This document shows, in pieces, positions 35,264 to 43,642 of a stretch of DNA of 64,000 nt. Source of the DNA: Lysobacterales bacterium (GTDB lineage: Bacteria > Pseudomonadota > Gammaproteobacteria > Xanthomonadales > Rhodanobacteraceae). The position numbers were made by a program, and so were the translations under genes. The stretch is taken from the NCBI GenBank assembly GCA_016707485.1, contig JADJHN010000003.1, forward strand, positions 372,001 through 436,000, given 5' to 3'. The notes beneath the pieces are model-generated. The model made no database searches. It worked only from the letters and a program-made list of their open reading frames with translations, and was not told the origin of the DNA. Numbering within the stretch: position 1 is the stretch's first letter; every line of letters starts with the position of its first letter.

Positions 35264-36154
35264 TCACTCGTCCTTGCCAGCCGCAAACAGCGTATCGAGC
35301 TTGTCTTCGTAGGCGTGGTAATCGAGATAGTCGTAAAGCTCGGCGCGCGTCTGCATCGTCGGCACAGCCGCCTTCTGCGTGCCGTCGCGACGCACCGTCT
35401 CGTAGAAATTCAGCGCGGCCTTGTTCATCGCGCGATAGGCACCGCAGCAATACAACACGATATCGACGCCCGCCGCTTTCAATTCGTCGGTGGTGAACAG
35501 AGGGGTTTGCCCGAACTCGGTGATGTTGGCGAGGATCGGCACCTTCACCGCATCCTTGAACTGGCGGTATTGCTCCAGCGTGTAGATGGCCTCGGGGAAG
35601 ATCATGTCGGCGCCGGCTTCGACGCAGGCGACCGCACGCTCGATTGCCGCTTCGATGCCTTCCACGGCAATCGCATCGGTGCGCGCCATGATGACGAATC
35701 CGGGATCGTGGCGCGCATCGACTGCGGCCTTGATCCGATCGACCATTTCGTCCTTCGCGACGATGGCTTTGCCGGGTCGGTGGCCGCAACGCTTGGCGGC
35801 GACCTGATCCTCGATATGCATCGCGCCTGCCCCGGCCTTGATCATCGAACGCACCGTGCGCGCGATGTTGAATGCGCCACCCCAGCCGGTATCGACATCG
35901 ACCAGCAGCGGCAGGTCGCAGACATCGGTGATGCGGCGGATGTCGGTCAGCACGTCTTCCATCGAACTGATGCCGAGATCGGGCATGCCGAGCGAATTGG
36001 CGGCAACGCCGCCACCGGACAGATAGATGGCCTTGAAGCCCGTGCGTTTGGCCATGCGTGCGACATAGGCGGTGATCGTGCCGACCACCTGCAAAGGCTG
36101 CTCCTCGGCGACGGCCGCGCGGAAACGCGCGCCTGCGGATGCGGGCTGGCTCAT
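35264..36154 (-). CDS. prpB: Methylisocitrate lyase
   Basis: Splits 2-methylisocitrate to pyruvate and succinate. It is 296 residues, with GGGAG upstream of the ATG. Isocitrate lyase superfamily features are IYLSGGGVAANSLGMPD, the metal-binding VDVDTGWGGAFNIA, and the catalytic AAKRCGHRPGK matching the K-K/R-C-G-H motif. It is first in the prpB-prpC unit. prpD is elsewhere in the window, and no acnD, prpF or prpR regulator is seen. Confidence 0.94.
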   Translation of the reverse strand: MSQPASAGARFRAAVAEEQPLQVVGTITAYVARMAKRTGFKAIYLSGGGVAANSLGMPDLGISSMEDVLTDIRRITDVCDLPLLVDVDTGWGGAFNIARTVRSMIKAGAGAMHIEDQVAAKRCGHRPGKAIVAKDEMVDRIKAAVDARHDPGFVIMARTDAIAVEGIEAAIERAVACVEAGADMIFPEAIYTLEQYRQFKDAVKVPILANITEFGQTPLFTTDELKAAGVDIVLYCCGAYRAMNKAALNFYETVRRDGTQKAAVPTMQTRAELYDYLDYHAYEDKLDTLFAAGKDE

Positions 36155-36286
36155 GGGATCTCCCGGAAAAACGTCGATTTTAGCGCAGACCCGGGCAGGA
36201 CCGGGGATTGACCTGCAACTGGGCTGCGCGCCTCCTCCGGAAACGAATGCCCGCGCGCTGCGGATGCCCCGCCGACTGTCGCAGGC

Positions 36287-37507
36287 TCAGGAAGTCGTTT
36301 CCAATTCGGACTCATCCCCGCTGCGCCGCCTGGCAAGTCGCAACGTCAGGTAGCCGAGCACGCCGGCCGCCAGCGATCCACAAAGGATGCCGACCTTGAC
36401 CTCGCTCTGCAGCACCGGGTTGTCGGCGAATGCAAGCATGCCGATGAACAGGCTCATGGTGAAGCCAATGCCGCACAGCATGGCGACGCCGAACATCTGC
36501 ATCCACGAGGCGTTCTGCGGGAGTCGCGCGATACCGGTTCCGATCGCGATACTGGAAAATCCGAAAACACCGATGATCTTGCCGCAGAGCAAGCCAAGGG
36601 CGACGCCCAGGGTCAGCGGATCGACCAGGTTGGCCCAAGTCAACCCATCGAACGAAAGCCCGGCATTGGCGAATCCGAACAGAGGCACAATCAGAAATGG
36701 CACCACGCGATTCAACGAGTGTTCGAGCGTGATCAACGGTGGATCGGCGAACTCGTTGTCCATGCGCAAGGGAATCGTCAAGGCCAGCACAACCCCCGCG
36801 ACGGTCGCGTGAACACCGGATTTCAGAACCAGGAACCAGAGGATGGCACCGAGCACCAGGTAGGGCGTCAACCGGCGCACACCGGTCTTGTTCAGCACGA
36901 CGAGCAAGATCAGCACGGCAGCAGCCAGCAGCAGGTGCAACATCGAAAGCTCGCTGGTGTAGAACAAGGCAATGATCAGCACCGCGCCCAGGTCGTCGAT
37001 GATCGCCAGCGCGGCAAGGAACACCTTGATCGAGGTCGGCACGCGCTTGCCAAGCAGGGCAAGCACACCGAGCGCGAACGCGATGTCGGTGGCGGCCGGG
37101 ATAGCCCATCCGCGCAAGGCTTCGGGATGATTCCGGTTGAAGGCGACGTAGATCAGTGCGGGCACGATCATGCCGCCAAGTGCGCCGATGCCGGGCAACA
37201 TGCGGCGCGACCAGGAGGACAACTGCCCGACCAGCATCTCGCGCTTTATTTCGAGGCCGACGAAGAGGAAAAAGATCGCCATCAGGCCATCGTTGATCCA
37301 GTGCAGCACGCCGAGACCGCCGAACCGGGCATGCAGGGATTCGAAGTACAGCGGTGCGGCCGGTGAATTGGCAACGACCAGGGCCAGGGCGGCGGCAGCC
37401 ATCAAGACAAAGCCACCGGAGGCTTCGCCACGCATGAACTCGGTGACGAGAATCACCGGCTTGCGGATCAGTGGCGTCCGCAGCGTTGGGGTCTGCTTGG
37501 TGGCCAT
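36287..37507 (-). CDS. nhaA: Na+/H+ antiporter NhaA
   Basis: Inner membrane antiporter that exports sodium in exchange for two protons. It has 406 residues and about twelve membrane segments. The conserved AATDIAFALGVLALLG and LAIIDDLGAVLIIALFY carry the ion-binding aspartates (the Asp-Asp pair is the transport site). GGMIVPALIYVAFN and the late MCGIGFTMSLFIG are family signatures. GGGAG is placed before the ATG. It stands alone between prpB and mdh. Confidence 0.94.
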   Translation of the reverse strand: MATKQTPTLRTPLIRKPVILVTEFMRGEASGGFVLMAAAALALVVANSPAAPLYFESLHARFGGLGVLHWINDGLMAIFFLFVGLEIKREMLVGQLSSWSRRMLPGIGALGGMIVPALIYVAFNRNHPEALRGWAIPAATDIAFALGVLALLGKRVPTSIKVFLAALAIIDDLGAVLIIALFYTSELSMLHLLLAAAVLILLVVLNKTGVRRLTPYLVLGAILWFLVLKSGVHATVAGVVLALTIPLRMDNEFADPPLITLEHSLNRVVPFLIVPLFGFANAGLSFDGLTWANLVDPLTLGVALGLLCGKIIGVFGFSSIAIGTGIARLPQNASWMQMFGVAMLCGIGFTMSLFIGMLAFADNPVLQSEVKVGILCGSLAAGVLGYLTLRLARRRSGDESELETTS

Positions 37508-37621
37508 GGGGCGACTCCCGGCTTCACGCGGGAAGCATGGACAAGGGCAATGAAGATGACACCGTTCCGCCTTGACGCCGTTTCAGCGGCGGCAAGGCGA
37601 AAACAGGACCAATAGTCCCGC

Positions 37622-38605
37622 TTACTTCACGAAAAGTTGCTCGACGGCGGCACGCTCTTCACGCAATTCCTTTTCCGTGGCATCGATGCGGGCCTTCGAG
37701 AAATCATTGATGTCGAGGCCCTTGACGATCTCGTACTTGCCGTCCTTGATCGTCACTGGATAGCCAAAGATCACGCCGGGTTTGACGCCATAGGAGCCAT
37801 CCGAGGGAATGCCCATCGAGACCCAGTCGCCGTCGGCCGTGCCATGCGTCCAGTCGCGCATGTGGTCGATTGCCGCCGAGGCGGCGGAGGCCGCCGAGGA
37901 AGCGCCGCGCGCCTTGATGATTGCCGCGCCCCGCTGCTGCACCAGCGGAATGAAGGTATCGGAGTACCAGGCCTGGTCGACCAGCGACAGCGCCGGCTTG
38001 CCTTTCACCGTGGTCTGGTGGATGTCCGGATACTGGGTCGAGCTGTGGTTGCCCCAGATCGTCACCTTGGCAATATCGGTGTTGAGCGCGCCGGTCTTTT
38101 CGGCAAGCTGGCTGATCGCACGGTTGTGGTCGAGGCGCACCATCGCGGTGAAGCGACCGGGGTCGAGATCCGGCGCGTTCTGCTGCGCGATCAAGGCATT
38201 CGTGTTGGCCGGATTGCCGACCACCAGCACGCGCACATCACGCTTGGCATGGGCGTTGATTGCCTTGCCCTGCGGCGCAAAAATCGCGCCATTGGCTTCG
38301 AGCAGATCCTTGCGCTCCATGCCCGGTCCACGCGGGCGTGCGCCGACCAGCAAGGCGTAATCGACATCCTTGAAGGCGACATTGGGGTCATCCGTGGCGA
38401 CCACGCCGTGCAGGGTCGGGAAGGCGCAATCGTTGAGCTCCATGACCACGCCTTCCAGCGCCGGCAGCGCCGGAGTGATTTCCAGCAGATGCAGGATCAC
38501 CGGCTGATCGGCACCAAGCATGTCGCCCGCGGCGATGCGGAACAACAATGCATAGCCGATCTGGCCAGCAGCGCCGGTAACGGCAACACGAACGGGAGCT
38601 TTCAT
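37622..38605 (-). CDS. mdh: Malate dehydrogenase
   Basis: NAD-dependent TCA cycle enzyme of 327 residues, the cytosolic-type (LDH-like MDH group 2) length. It opens with the NAD-binding VAVTGAAGQIGYALLFRIA. Substrate residues are in GARPRGPGMERKDLL, NPANTNA and MVRLDHNRA, and the catalytic His is in IWGNHSSTQYPD. GAGG lies upstream of the ATG. The gap of 29 bases to the preceding thioredoxin-fold gene suggests possible co-transcription. Confidence 0.95.
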   Translation of the reverse strand: MKAPVRVAVTGAAGQIGYALLFRIAAGDMLGADQPVILHLLEITPALPALEGVVMELNDCAFPTLHGVVATDDPNVAFKDVDYALLVGARPRGPGMERKDLLEANGAIFAPQGKAINAHAKRDVRVLVVGNPANTNALIAQQNAPDLDPGRFTAMVRLDHNRAISQLAEKTGALNTDIAKVTIWGNHSSTQYPDIHQTTVKGKPALSLVDQAWYSDTFIPLVQQRGAAIIKARGASSAASAASAAIDHMRDWTHGTADGDWVSMGIPSDGSYGVKPGVIFGYPVTIKDGKYEIVKGLDINDFSKARIDATEKELREERAAVEQLFVK

Positions 38606-38634
38606 TGCTTCAACCTCACAAAGTCCGGGGAAAA

Positions 38635-39006
38635 TCAGGGAGTGGAAGAATCGGGAATCAACTTCGCCGCCAGCAACATGTTGCGCGAGCGATCCGGCGC
38701 ATAGCCGTGGACGACCTTGTCACCGATCACCAGGATGGGCACGCCACGACCGTTGACCAGGTCGTAGGCACGCCAGCCGTCGTCATTCGACTCGACATCG
38801 AGATCGACATAGTCGACGCCCCAGGCGGCGAGATCGGCACGCAATTTCTTGCAGTAACCACAGGTCGAGGTCGACAACAGCACGACCGGCGCATCGCCAA
38901 TGGCGGCGCGCACCTCGGCGATATCCGCCTGGCTGGTGCAAGCCGCCAGCATGACCAACAGAAAGGCCAATCCGGCACCGCGCAACACGGCAATATTCGG
39001 CATCAT
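38635..39006 (-). CDS. Glutaredoxin-like lipoprotein
   Basis: A 123-residue thioredoxin-fold protein. The N-terminus MMPNIAVLRGAGLAFLLVML ends in a lipobox (LAAC), so it should be lipidated and face the periplasm. The active site is STSTCGYCKKLRADLAAWG, a CGYC dithiol, and the cis-proline region is GRGVPILVIGD. It resembles glutaredoxins in sequence but works outside the cytoplasm, where glutathione is scarce. The ATG overlaps the stop of the aminotransferase gene, so the two are translationally coupled; the link between them is unexplained. Confidence 0.82.
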   Translation of the reverse strand: MMPNIAVLRGAGLAFLLVMLAACTSQADIAEVRAAIGDAPVVLLSTSTCGYCKKLRADLAAWGVDYVDLDVESNDDGWRAYDLVNGRGVPILVIGDKVVHGYAPDRSRNMLLAAKLIPDSSTP

Positions 39007-40199
39007 TTCAGCTCGGCAATGAATTCCTGGAAGCGCTGCAAGCCGGGTGCCAACTGCTCGGCCGGGCAGGTATAGGAAATCCGCAGCGCCAGCGGATCGC
39101 CAAACGCACTGCCGGGCACGCAGGCGACACCCTTGGCTTCCAGCAATGCACTGCAGAAATCCACGTCGTTGCTGATCATCCGGCCGTTGTGCGATTTGCC
39201 AAACGCGCAGGAAATGTTCGGGAATGCGTAGAACGCCCCCTGCGGTCGTGGGCAGACCACGCCGGGAATCGCGCTCAGCGCGGCATAGACCTGGTCGCGA
39301 CGCGCGGCAAATTCGGCATTCTTCGACGCCGGCACATCCTGCGGCCCGCTCAGTGCGGCAAGCGCGGCGGCATTGACGACTTCCGGAATACTGGTGATGT
39401 GGTTCGAGTTGAGCGTGACCATGGCATTCGCCACCGCCTCCGGGCCGGCGATGAAACCGACGCGCCAGCCCGGCATGCCGTAGGTCTTGGAAAGCGAGTC
39501 GACCTGGATCACGCGATCACGCAATTCGGGCCGCGCATTGACGAAGTTGTGATAACCGACGCCATCGAAAACCATGCGGTTGTAGATGTCGTCGCAGATG
39601 ATCCAGACGTGCGGATGCCTGACCAGCACATCGGCCAGCGCGGCAATCTCCTGCTCGGTGTAGACCATGCCGGTCGGATTGGACGGATTGTTGAACAGGA
39701 ACACCTTGGCGCCGGGCAATGCGGCATCGAGCTGGGCCGGCGTCAACTTGTAGTTCTGCTCGGCCGGACACGGCAACAGGCGCGCCTCTGCACCGACTAT
39801 TTCGGCGAGATCGAGGTAAGTCGTCCAGTACGGCACCGGAAAGACGATGACGTCGCCCTCGTCGAGCAAGGCTTCGGCAAGGTTGTAGAGCATGTGCTTG
39901 GCGCCGATGCCGGTGGCGATGTTGCTGCGCTGGTAGCCGCGCAGGCCGCCTTCTTCCAGATGCGCGATGAAGGCATCCAGCAGCGCCTCGGGGCCGCGGT
40001 TCGAGCCGTACTGGCCGCTGTCCTTGTCCAGTGCCTTGCGCGCCGCCTCATACACATGCGGACCCGGCAGGAAGTTCGGCACGCCGATCGAAAAACTGAT
40101 GATGTCGCGACCGGCAGCCTTGAGTTGCTTGGCCTTTTCGGCAATCAGCATGATCGCACTGGGCTTGGCGCGACTCATGCGCGCAGCAAGATGCGGCAT
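39003..40199 (-). CDS. Pyridoxal-phosphate aminotransferase, aspartate/aromatic type
   Basis: Fold-type I class I aminotransferase of 398 residues, probably aspartate transaminase. The ATG at 40199 has GAGG five bases upstream; a longer frame to 40256 lacks such a site. Motifs: FSIGVPNFLPGPHV in the N-terminal arm, FLFNNPSNPTGMVY, the PLP lysine in VDSLSKTYGMPGWRVGFIAG, and a late arginine in LALRISYTCP that binds the substrate carboxylate. The exact substrate cannot be fixed from sequence. Coupled to the thioredoxin-fold lipoprotein gene downstream. Confidence 0.88.
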   Translation of the reverse strand: MPHLAARMSRAKPSAIMLIAEKAKQLKAAGRDIISFSIGVPNFLPGPHVYEAARKALDKDSGQYGSNRGPEALLDAFIAHLEEGGLRGYQRSNIATGIGAKHMLYNLAEALLDEGDVIVFPVPYWTTYLDLAEIVGAEARLLPCPAEQNYKLTPAQLDAALPGAKVFLFNNPSNPTGMVYTEQEIAALADVLVRHPHVWIICDDIYNRMVFDGVGYHNFVNARPELRDRVIQVDSLSKTYGMPGWRVGFIAGPEAVANAMVTLNSNHITSIPEVVNAAALAALSGPQDVPASKNAEFAARRDQVYAALSAIPGVVCPRPQGAFYAFPNISCAFGKSHNGRMISNDVDFCSALLEAKGVACVPGSAFGDPLALRISYTCPAEQLAPGLQRFQEFIAELK

Positions 40200-40373
40200 G
40201 GAAACCTCTTCGAGAGTCAAGTTGGGAGTGTCTGAAAAAGCGGGTGATTTTAGCACAGCGGCGACCCGGCCCTGAGCCGACCATGAACAATTGCATCGCC
40301 GCGATTGACGATGAATGAATAGCGCTCCTCACTGCGTTACAGTGCGGACTGTTCACCAAGAGCGGAGGTTTGC

Positions 40374-40640
40374 ATGTCCTGGCTGTGGATGTTCATCGTC
40401 GGCCTGCTGGTCGGCATCGTGGCCAAGTTTCTGATGCCGGGCAAAGATCCCGGCGGCTTTTTCCTGACCGGAATCCTCGGCGTGGCCGGCATGTTTCTGG
40501 GTGGCTGGTTGAGCAGCCTGATTTTTGGCACCGCCGCACCGGGCGGTCAGGTCGAACCGGCCGGGTTTATCGGCGGGGTGATCGGCGCGGTGATTCTGCT
40601 GGCGCTCTATCGGATGTTCACGCGCAAACGCACATCCTGA
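40374..40640 (+). CDS. GlsB/YeaQ/YmgE family membrane protein
   Basis: An 88-residue membrane protein of the transglycosylase-associated (GlsB/YeaQ/YmgE) family, linked to stress response. Three hydrophobic segments are seen: WLWMFIVGLLVGIVAKFLM, TGILGVAGMFLGGWLSSLIF and GFIGGVIGAVILLALYRMF. It has a strong GGAGG before the ATG and is followed by a hairpin. Likely monocistronic. Confidence 0.88.
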   Translation: MSWLWMFIVGLLVGIVAKFLMPGKDPGGFFLTGILGVAGMFLGGWLSSLIFGTAAPGGQVEPAGFIGGVIGAVILLALYRMFTRKRTS

Positions 40641-40651
40641 GTACAGGATCG

Positions 40652-40690
40652 GCAACGGACCACGGAACATGGCGTTTCGTGGCCCGTTGC
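40652..40690 (+). terminator. Hairpin between the GlsB-type gene and pbpC
   Basis: A 13-base arm at 40652-40664 pairs with 40678-40690 with a single mismatch around a 13-base loop. It lies 11 bases past the stop. There is no T run, so it may be a weak or Rho-assisted stop or an mRNA stabiliser. Confidence 0.5.
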
Positions 40691-40704
40691 GTCGATGATT
40701 GCGC

Positions 40705-43101
40705 ATGGCACTTGTCGAACTCGATTCGCTCATCCCCTTGAATACACCCACCACTCGACGAAGCCGATGGTTGTGCCGGTTGCGTCGCCTTGCCTTTGCG
40801 ATGCTCGGCCTGGCGATCGTCGCCCTGATTCTTGACCGCTTGTTCCCGCTGCCGCTGCCTGATCCACATCGAGGCAGCACCGTGGTGCTTGCCCGCGACG
40901 GGTCGCCACTGCGCGCGTTTGCAGATGCGCAAGGAATCTGGAGCTACCCGGTTGCGCTTGAAGATGTCTCCCCGCTGTATGTCGAGGCGCTGGTCACTTA
41001 CGAGGATCGCTGGTTCTGGCATCACCCCGGCATCAATCCGGTTGCGGCGCTGCGCGCGCTCGGGCAGTTGATCGGGAATGGTCGCATCGTCTCGGGTGGC
41101 TCGACGCTGACCATGCAGGTCGCGCGCATCCTTGAACCGCATTCGCGCAGTTTCGCCGGCAAGCTGCGGCAGAGTCTGCGTGCCGTGCAACTTGAAGCGC
41201 ATCTGTCCAAGCGCGAGATCCTCGAACTCTATCTCGACAACGCGCCGTTTGGCGGCACCTTGCAAGGGGTCGAGGCAGCTTCCTGGGCCTATCTCGGACA
41301 CTCCTCGAAACAGCTTTCGCATGCCGAGGCAGCCCTGCTCGCCGTGCTGCCGCAGGCACCAAGCCGCTTGCGGCCGGATCGCGAAGCCACAGCGGCGCGT
41401 GCGGCGCGCGACAAGGTGCTTGAACGCCTGGCCACCCTCAAAGTGTGGACGCCAGCCGCAGTGCAGGATGCGCGCGTCGAAGCCGTCATCGCGCGCACCC
41501 TGCAAGCCCCGCTCAGTGCCGCCCTGCTTGCGCGTCGCCTGCACCACGATCATCCCCGGCAGCGTCGCATCGCGACGACCATCGATATCGAATTGCAGCG
41601 CAGCGTGCAGGATCGCGTCAGCAGCTATCTGGAACGGCTTCCCGAGCGCACTTCGGCCGCCCTGCTGGTCGTCGACAACAAGGATCTGAGCGCCTTGGCC
41701 TATGTCGGCTCGGCATTGTTTGGCGACGAGGCGCGGCTCGGTCATGTCGACATGGTGCGTGCCTGGCGCTCGCCCGGATCAACGCTGAAGCCTTTCCTGT
41801 ACGGACTCGCCCTTGACGATGGCCTGATCCATTCCGAAAGCCTGCTGGTCGATGCGCCGCAAACCTTTGGCGACTATCGCCCGGGCAACTTCGACAGCGC
41901 CTTCAACGGCCCGGTCGGTGCCGCGGAAGCGCTGCGCCTGTCGCTCAACGTGCCGGCGGTCGACCTGCTCGATCGCGTCGGCGCGGCACGCTTCACTGCA
42001 CGGCTGGCCAATACCGGCCTGCAACTGCGCCTGCCGCGCGGCGTCGAGCCGAATCTCTCGATCATCCTCGGCGGCGTCGGCGCGCGCATGCAGGATCTGG
42101 CCGGTGCCTATGCCGCGCTCAATCGCAACGGCATCGGCGGCAGCGTCCGCTACACGGCGGATGATCCGCTGATCGAGCGTCGCGTCATGTCTGCAGGCGC
42201 GGCCTGGATCGTGCGCGAAATCCTCGAAGCCAATCCGCGACCGGGCTACCGGCCTGGCACCTTCGATACCGGTTCACGCCCGCGGGTCGCCTGGAAAACC
42301 GGCACCAGTTACGGATATCGCGATGCCTGGGCGATTGGTGGCACAAACCAGTACACGGTCGCGGTATGGATCGGCCGACCCGATGGGACCCCTCTGCCCG
42401 GCCAGTACGGCGCGGTGACTGCATTGCCCTTGCTGTTCCAGGTGGTCGACAGCCTGCCGCGGACGGTGCTGGCCTCGGTTGCGCAAGCGCCACCGGAAAG
42501 CGTCGGGGAAATCGAGATCTGCTGGCCGCTCGGTCTCGCCTTCGATGAGGGCAGGGCCGAACAATGCCAGCAGAAGCACACGGCATGGACACTCGATGGC
42601 GTGGTGCCACCGACCTTTGCCGAACGTGATGCCCGCACCTGGAGCGCGGGACTCGTGCATGTGCGCATCGATGCACGCAGCGGACAGCGCCTGAGTCCCG
42701 GATGCGCGGCAACGGCGGTCAAGGAGATCGACATCCTGCGCTGGCCAGCACTCGCCTACCCCTGGCTGTCACAGGCACAACGCAAGCAATCCAGTCTTCC
42801 ACCTCTGGCCGCGCAGTGTGCCGCAGACGGGCTTGAGTCGAGCCAGGAGCTGCGCATCGATGGAATCGCCGATCATTCCAGCATCGCCCGCGCGCCAAAC
42901 AGCGACAAACCCGCCATTGTCCGCTTGCGCGCACTGGGGACGACCGGCGCGGTCGCCTGGCTGGTCAATGGTCGCCTTGAAGCGACCACGGAGAGCACGC
43001 AAACCTGGGAATACGCCTTTGCCGAAACCGGAGAGCAGACCATCACCGCGATGACCGACGCCGGTCGCTGGGCGCAGGTGCGCATTCGTGTATTGCGCTG
43101 A
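40705..43101 (+). CDS. pbpC: Penicillin-binding protein 1C
   Basis: Bifunctional peptidoglycan synthase anchored in the inner membrane, 798 residues. One N-terminal membrane helix (FAMLGLAIVALILDRLFPL) is followed by the GT51 transglycosylase domain with the catalytic Glu100 in TYEDRWFWHHPG and STLTMQVARIL. The transpeptidase domain has the SxxK serine Ser359 in SPGSTLKPF, SLNVPAV as SxN, and WKTGTSYGYRDAWAIG as KTGT. The C-terminal 100 residues form a BiPBP_C-like beta domain. In E. coli pbpC follows the alpha-2-macroglobulin gene yfhM; no such gene is next to it here. Confidence 0.94.
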   Translation: MALVELDSLIPLNTPTTRRSRWLCRLRRLAFAMLGLAIVALILDRLFPLPLPDPHRGSTVVLARDGSPLRAFADAQGIWSYPVALEDVSPLYVEALVTYEDRWFWHHPGINPVAALRALGQLIGNGRIVSGGSTLTMQVARILEPHSRSFAGKLRQSLRAVQLEAHLSKREILELYLDNAPFGGTLQGVEAASWAYLGHSSKQLSHAEAALLAVLPQAPSRLRPDREATAARAARDKVLERLATLKVWTPAAVQDARVEAVIARTLQAPLSAALLARRLHHDHPRQRRIATTIDIELQRSVQDRVSSYLERLPERTSAALLVVDNKDLSALAYVGSALFGDEARLGHVDMVRAWRSPGSTLKPFLYGLALDDGLIHSESLLVDAPQTFGDYRPGNFDSAFNGPVGAAEALRLSLNVPAVDLLDRVGAARFTARLANTGLQLRLPRGVEPNLSIILGGVGARMQDLAGAYAALNRNGIGGSVRYTADDPLIERRVMSAGAAWIVREILEANPRPGYRPGTFDTGSRPRVAWKTGTSYGYRDAWAIGGTNQYTVAVWIGRPDGTPLPGQYGAVTALPLLFQVVDSLPRTVLASVAQAPPESVGEIEICWPLGLAFDEGRAEQCQQKHTAWTLDGVVPPTFAERDARTWSAGLVHVRIDARSGQRLSPGCAATAVKEIDILRWPALAYPWLSQAQRKQSSLPPLAAQCAADGLESSQELRIDGIADHSSIARAPNSDKPAIVRLRALGTTGAVAWLVNGRLEATTESTQTWEYAFAETGEQTITAMTDAGRWAQVRIRVLR

Positions 43102-43159
43102 GCGGCCGCAGCAGGCGCCCTGCCCGCGTAGAATCCAGGATTCGCCCCCGGAGCCTGCC

Positions 43160-43642
43160 ATGCCTTCATTCGACATTGTTTCCAAACTCGATTCGCACGA
43201 ACTGACCAACGCGGTCGACCAGGCCAGCCGCGAACTCGACAAGCGATTCGACTTCAAGGGCAGCGGCGCGAGTTTCGAGCTCAATGACGGTGTCGTCGTG
43301 CTGAAGGCAGATGCCGAGTTCCGCCTCAAGCAGATGCAGGACATCTTGCTGCAGCGCCTCAGCGCACGCGGCATCGATGTGCGCTGCGTCGATATCGCCG
43401 ATGCCGAGGTCAATCTCGCCAGCGCACGCCAGAATGTCACCCTCAGGCAAGGCATCGAACAGGCACTGGCGAAGAAGATCATCAAGCTGATCAAGGATTC
43501 CGGCAGCAAGGTGCAGGCGCAGATCCAGGGCGACCAGCTCCGCGTCACCGGCAAGAAGCGCGACGAGCTGCAGGACACGATCGCCCTGCTGCGCAAGAGC
43601 GAACTTGAAATGCCGCTGCAGTTCGAGAACTTCCGCGACTAG
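43160..43642 (+). CDS. yajQ: YajQ family nucleotide/cyclic-di-GMP-binding protein
   Basis: A 160-residue cytoplasmic protein of the YajQ (UPF0234) family; a Xanthomonas member binds cyclic di-GMP and affects virulence gene expression. It starts MPSFDIVSKLDSHELTNAVD and has the typical RFDFKGSGASFELND, GIEQALAKKIIKLIKDSGSK and VQAQIQGDQLRVTGKKRDELQ, with length matching the family. Its stop shares the four bases CTAG with the stop of the convergent kinase gene. Confidence 0.94.
   Translation: MPSFDIVSKLDSHELTNAVDQASRELDKRFDFKGSGASFELNDGVVVLKADAEFRLKQMQDILLQRLSARGIDVRCVDIADAEVNLASARQNVTLRQGIEQALAKKIIKLIKDSGSKVQAQIQGDQLRVTGKKRDELQDTIALLRKSELEMPLQFENFRD

Noticed and set aside
43639..43642. Shared CTAG stop of yajQ and the kinase gene as a regulatory device
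   Set aside because: Overlapping palindromic stop codons are common in compact convergent genes and need no special explanation.
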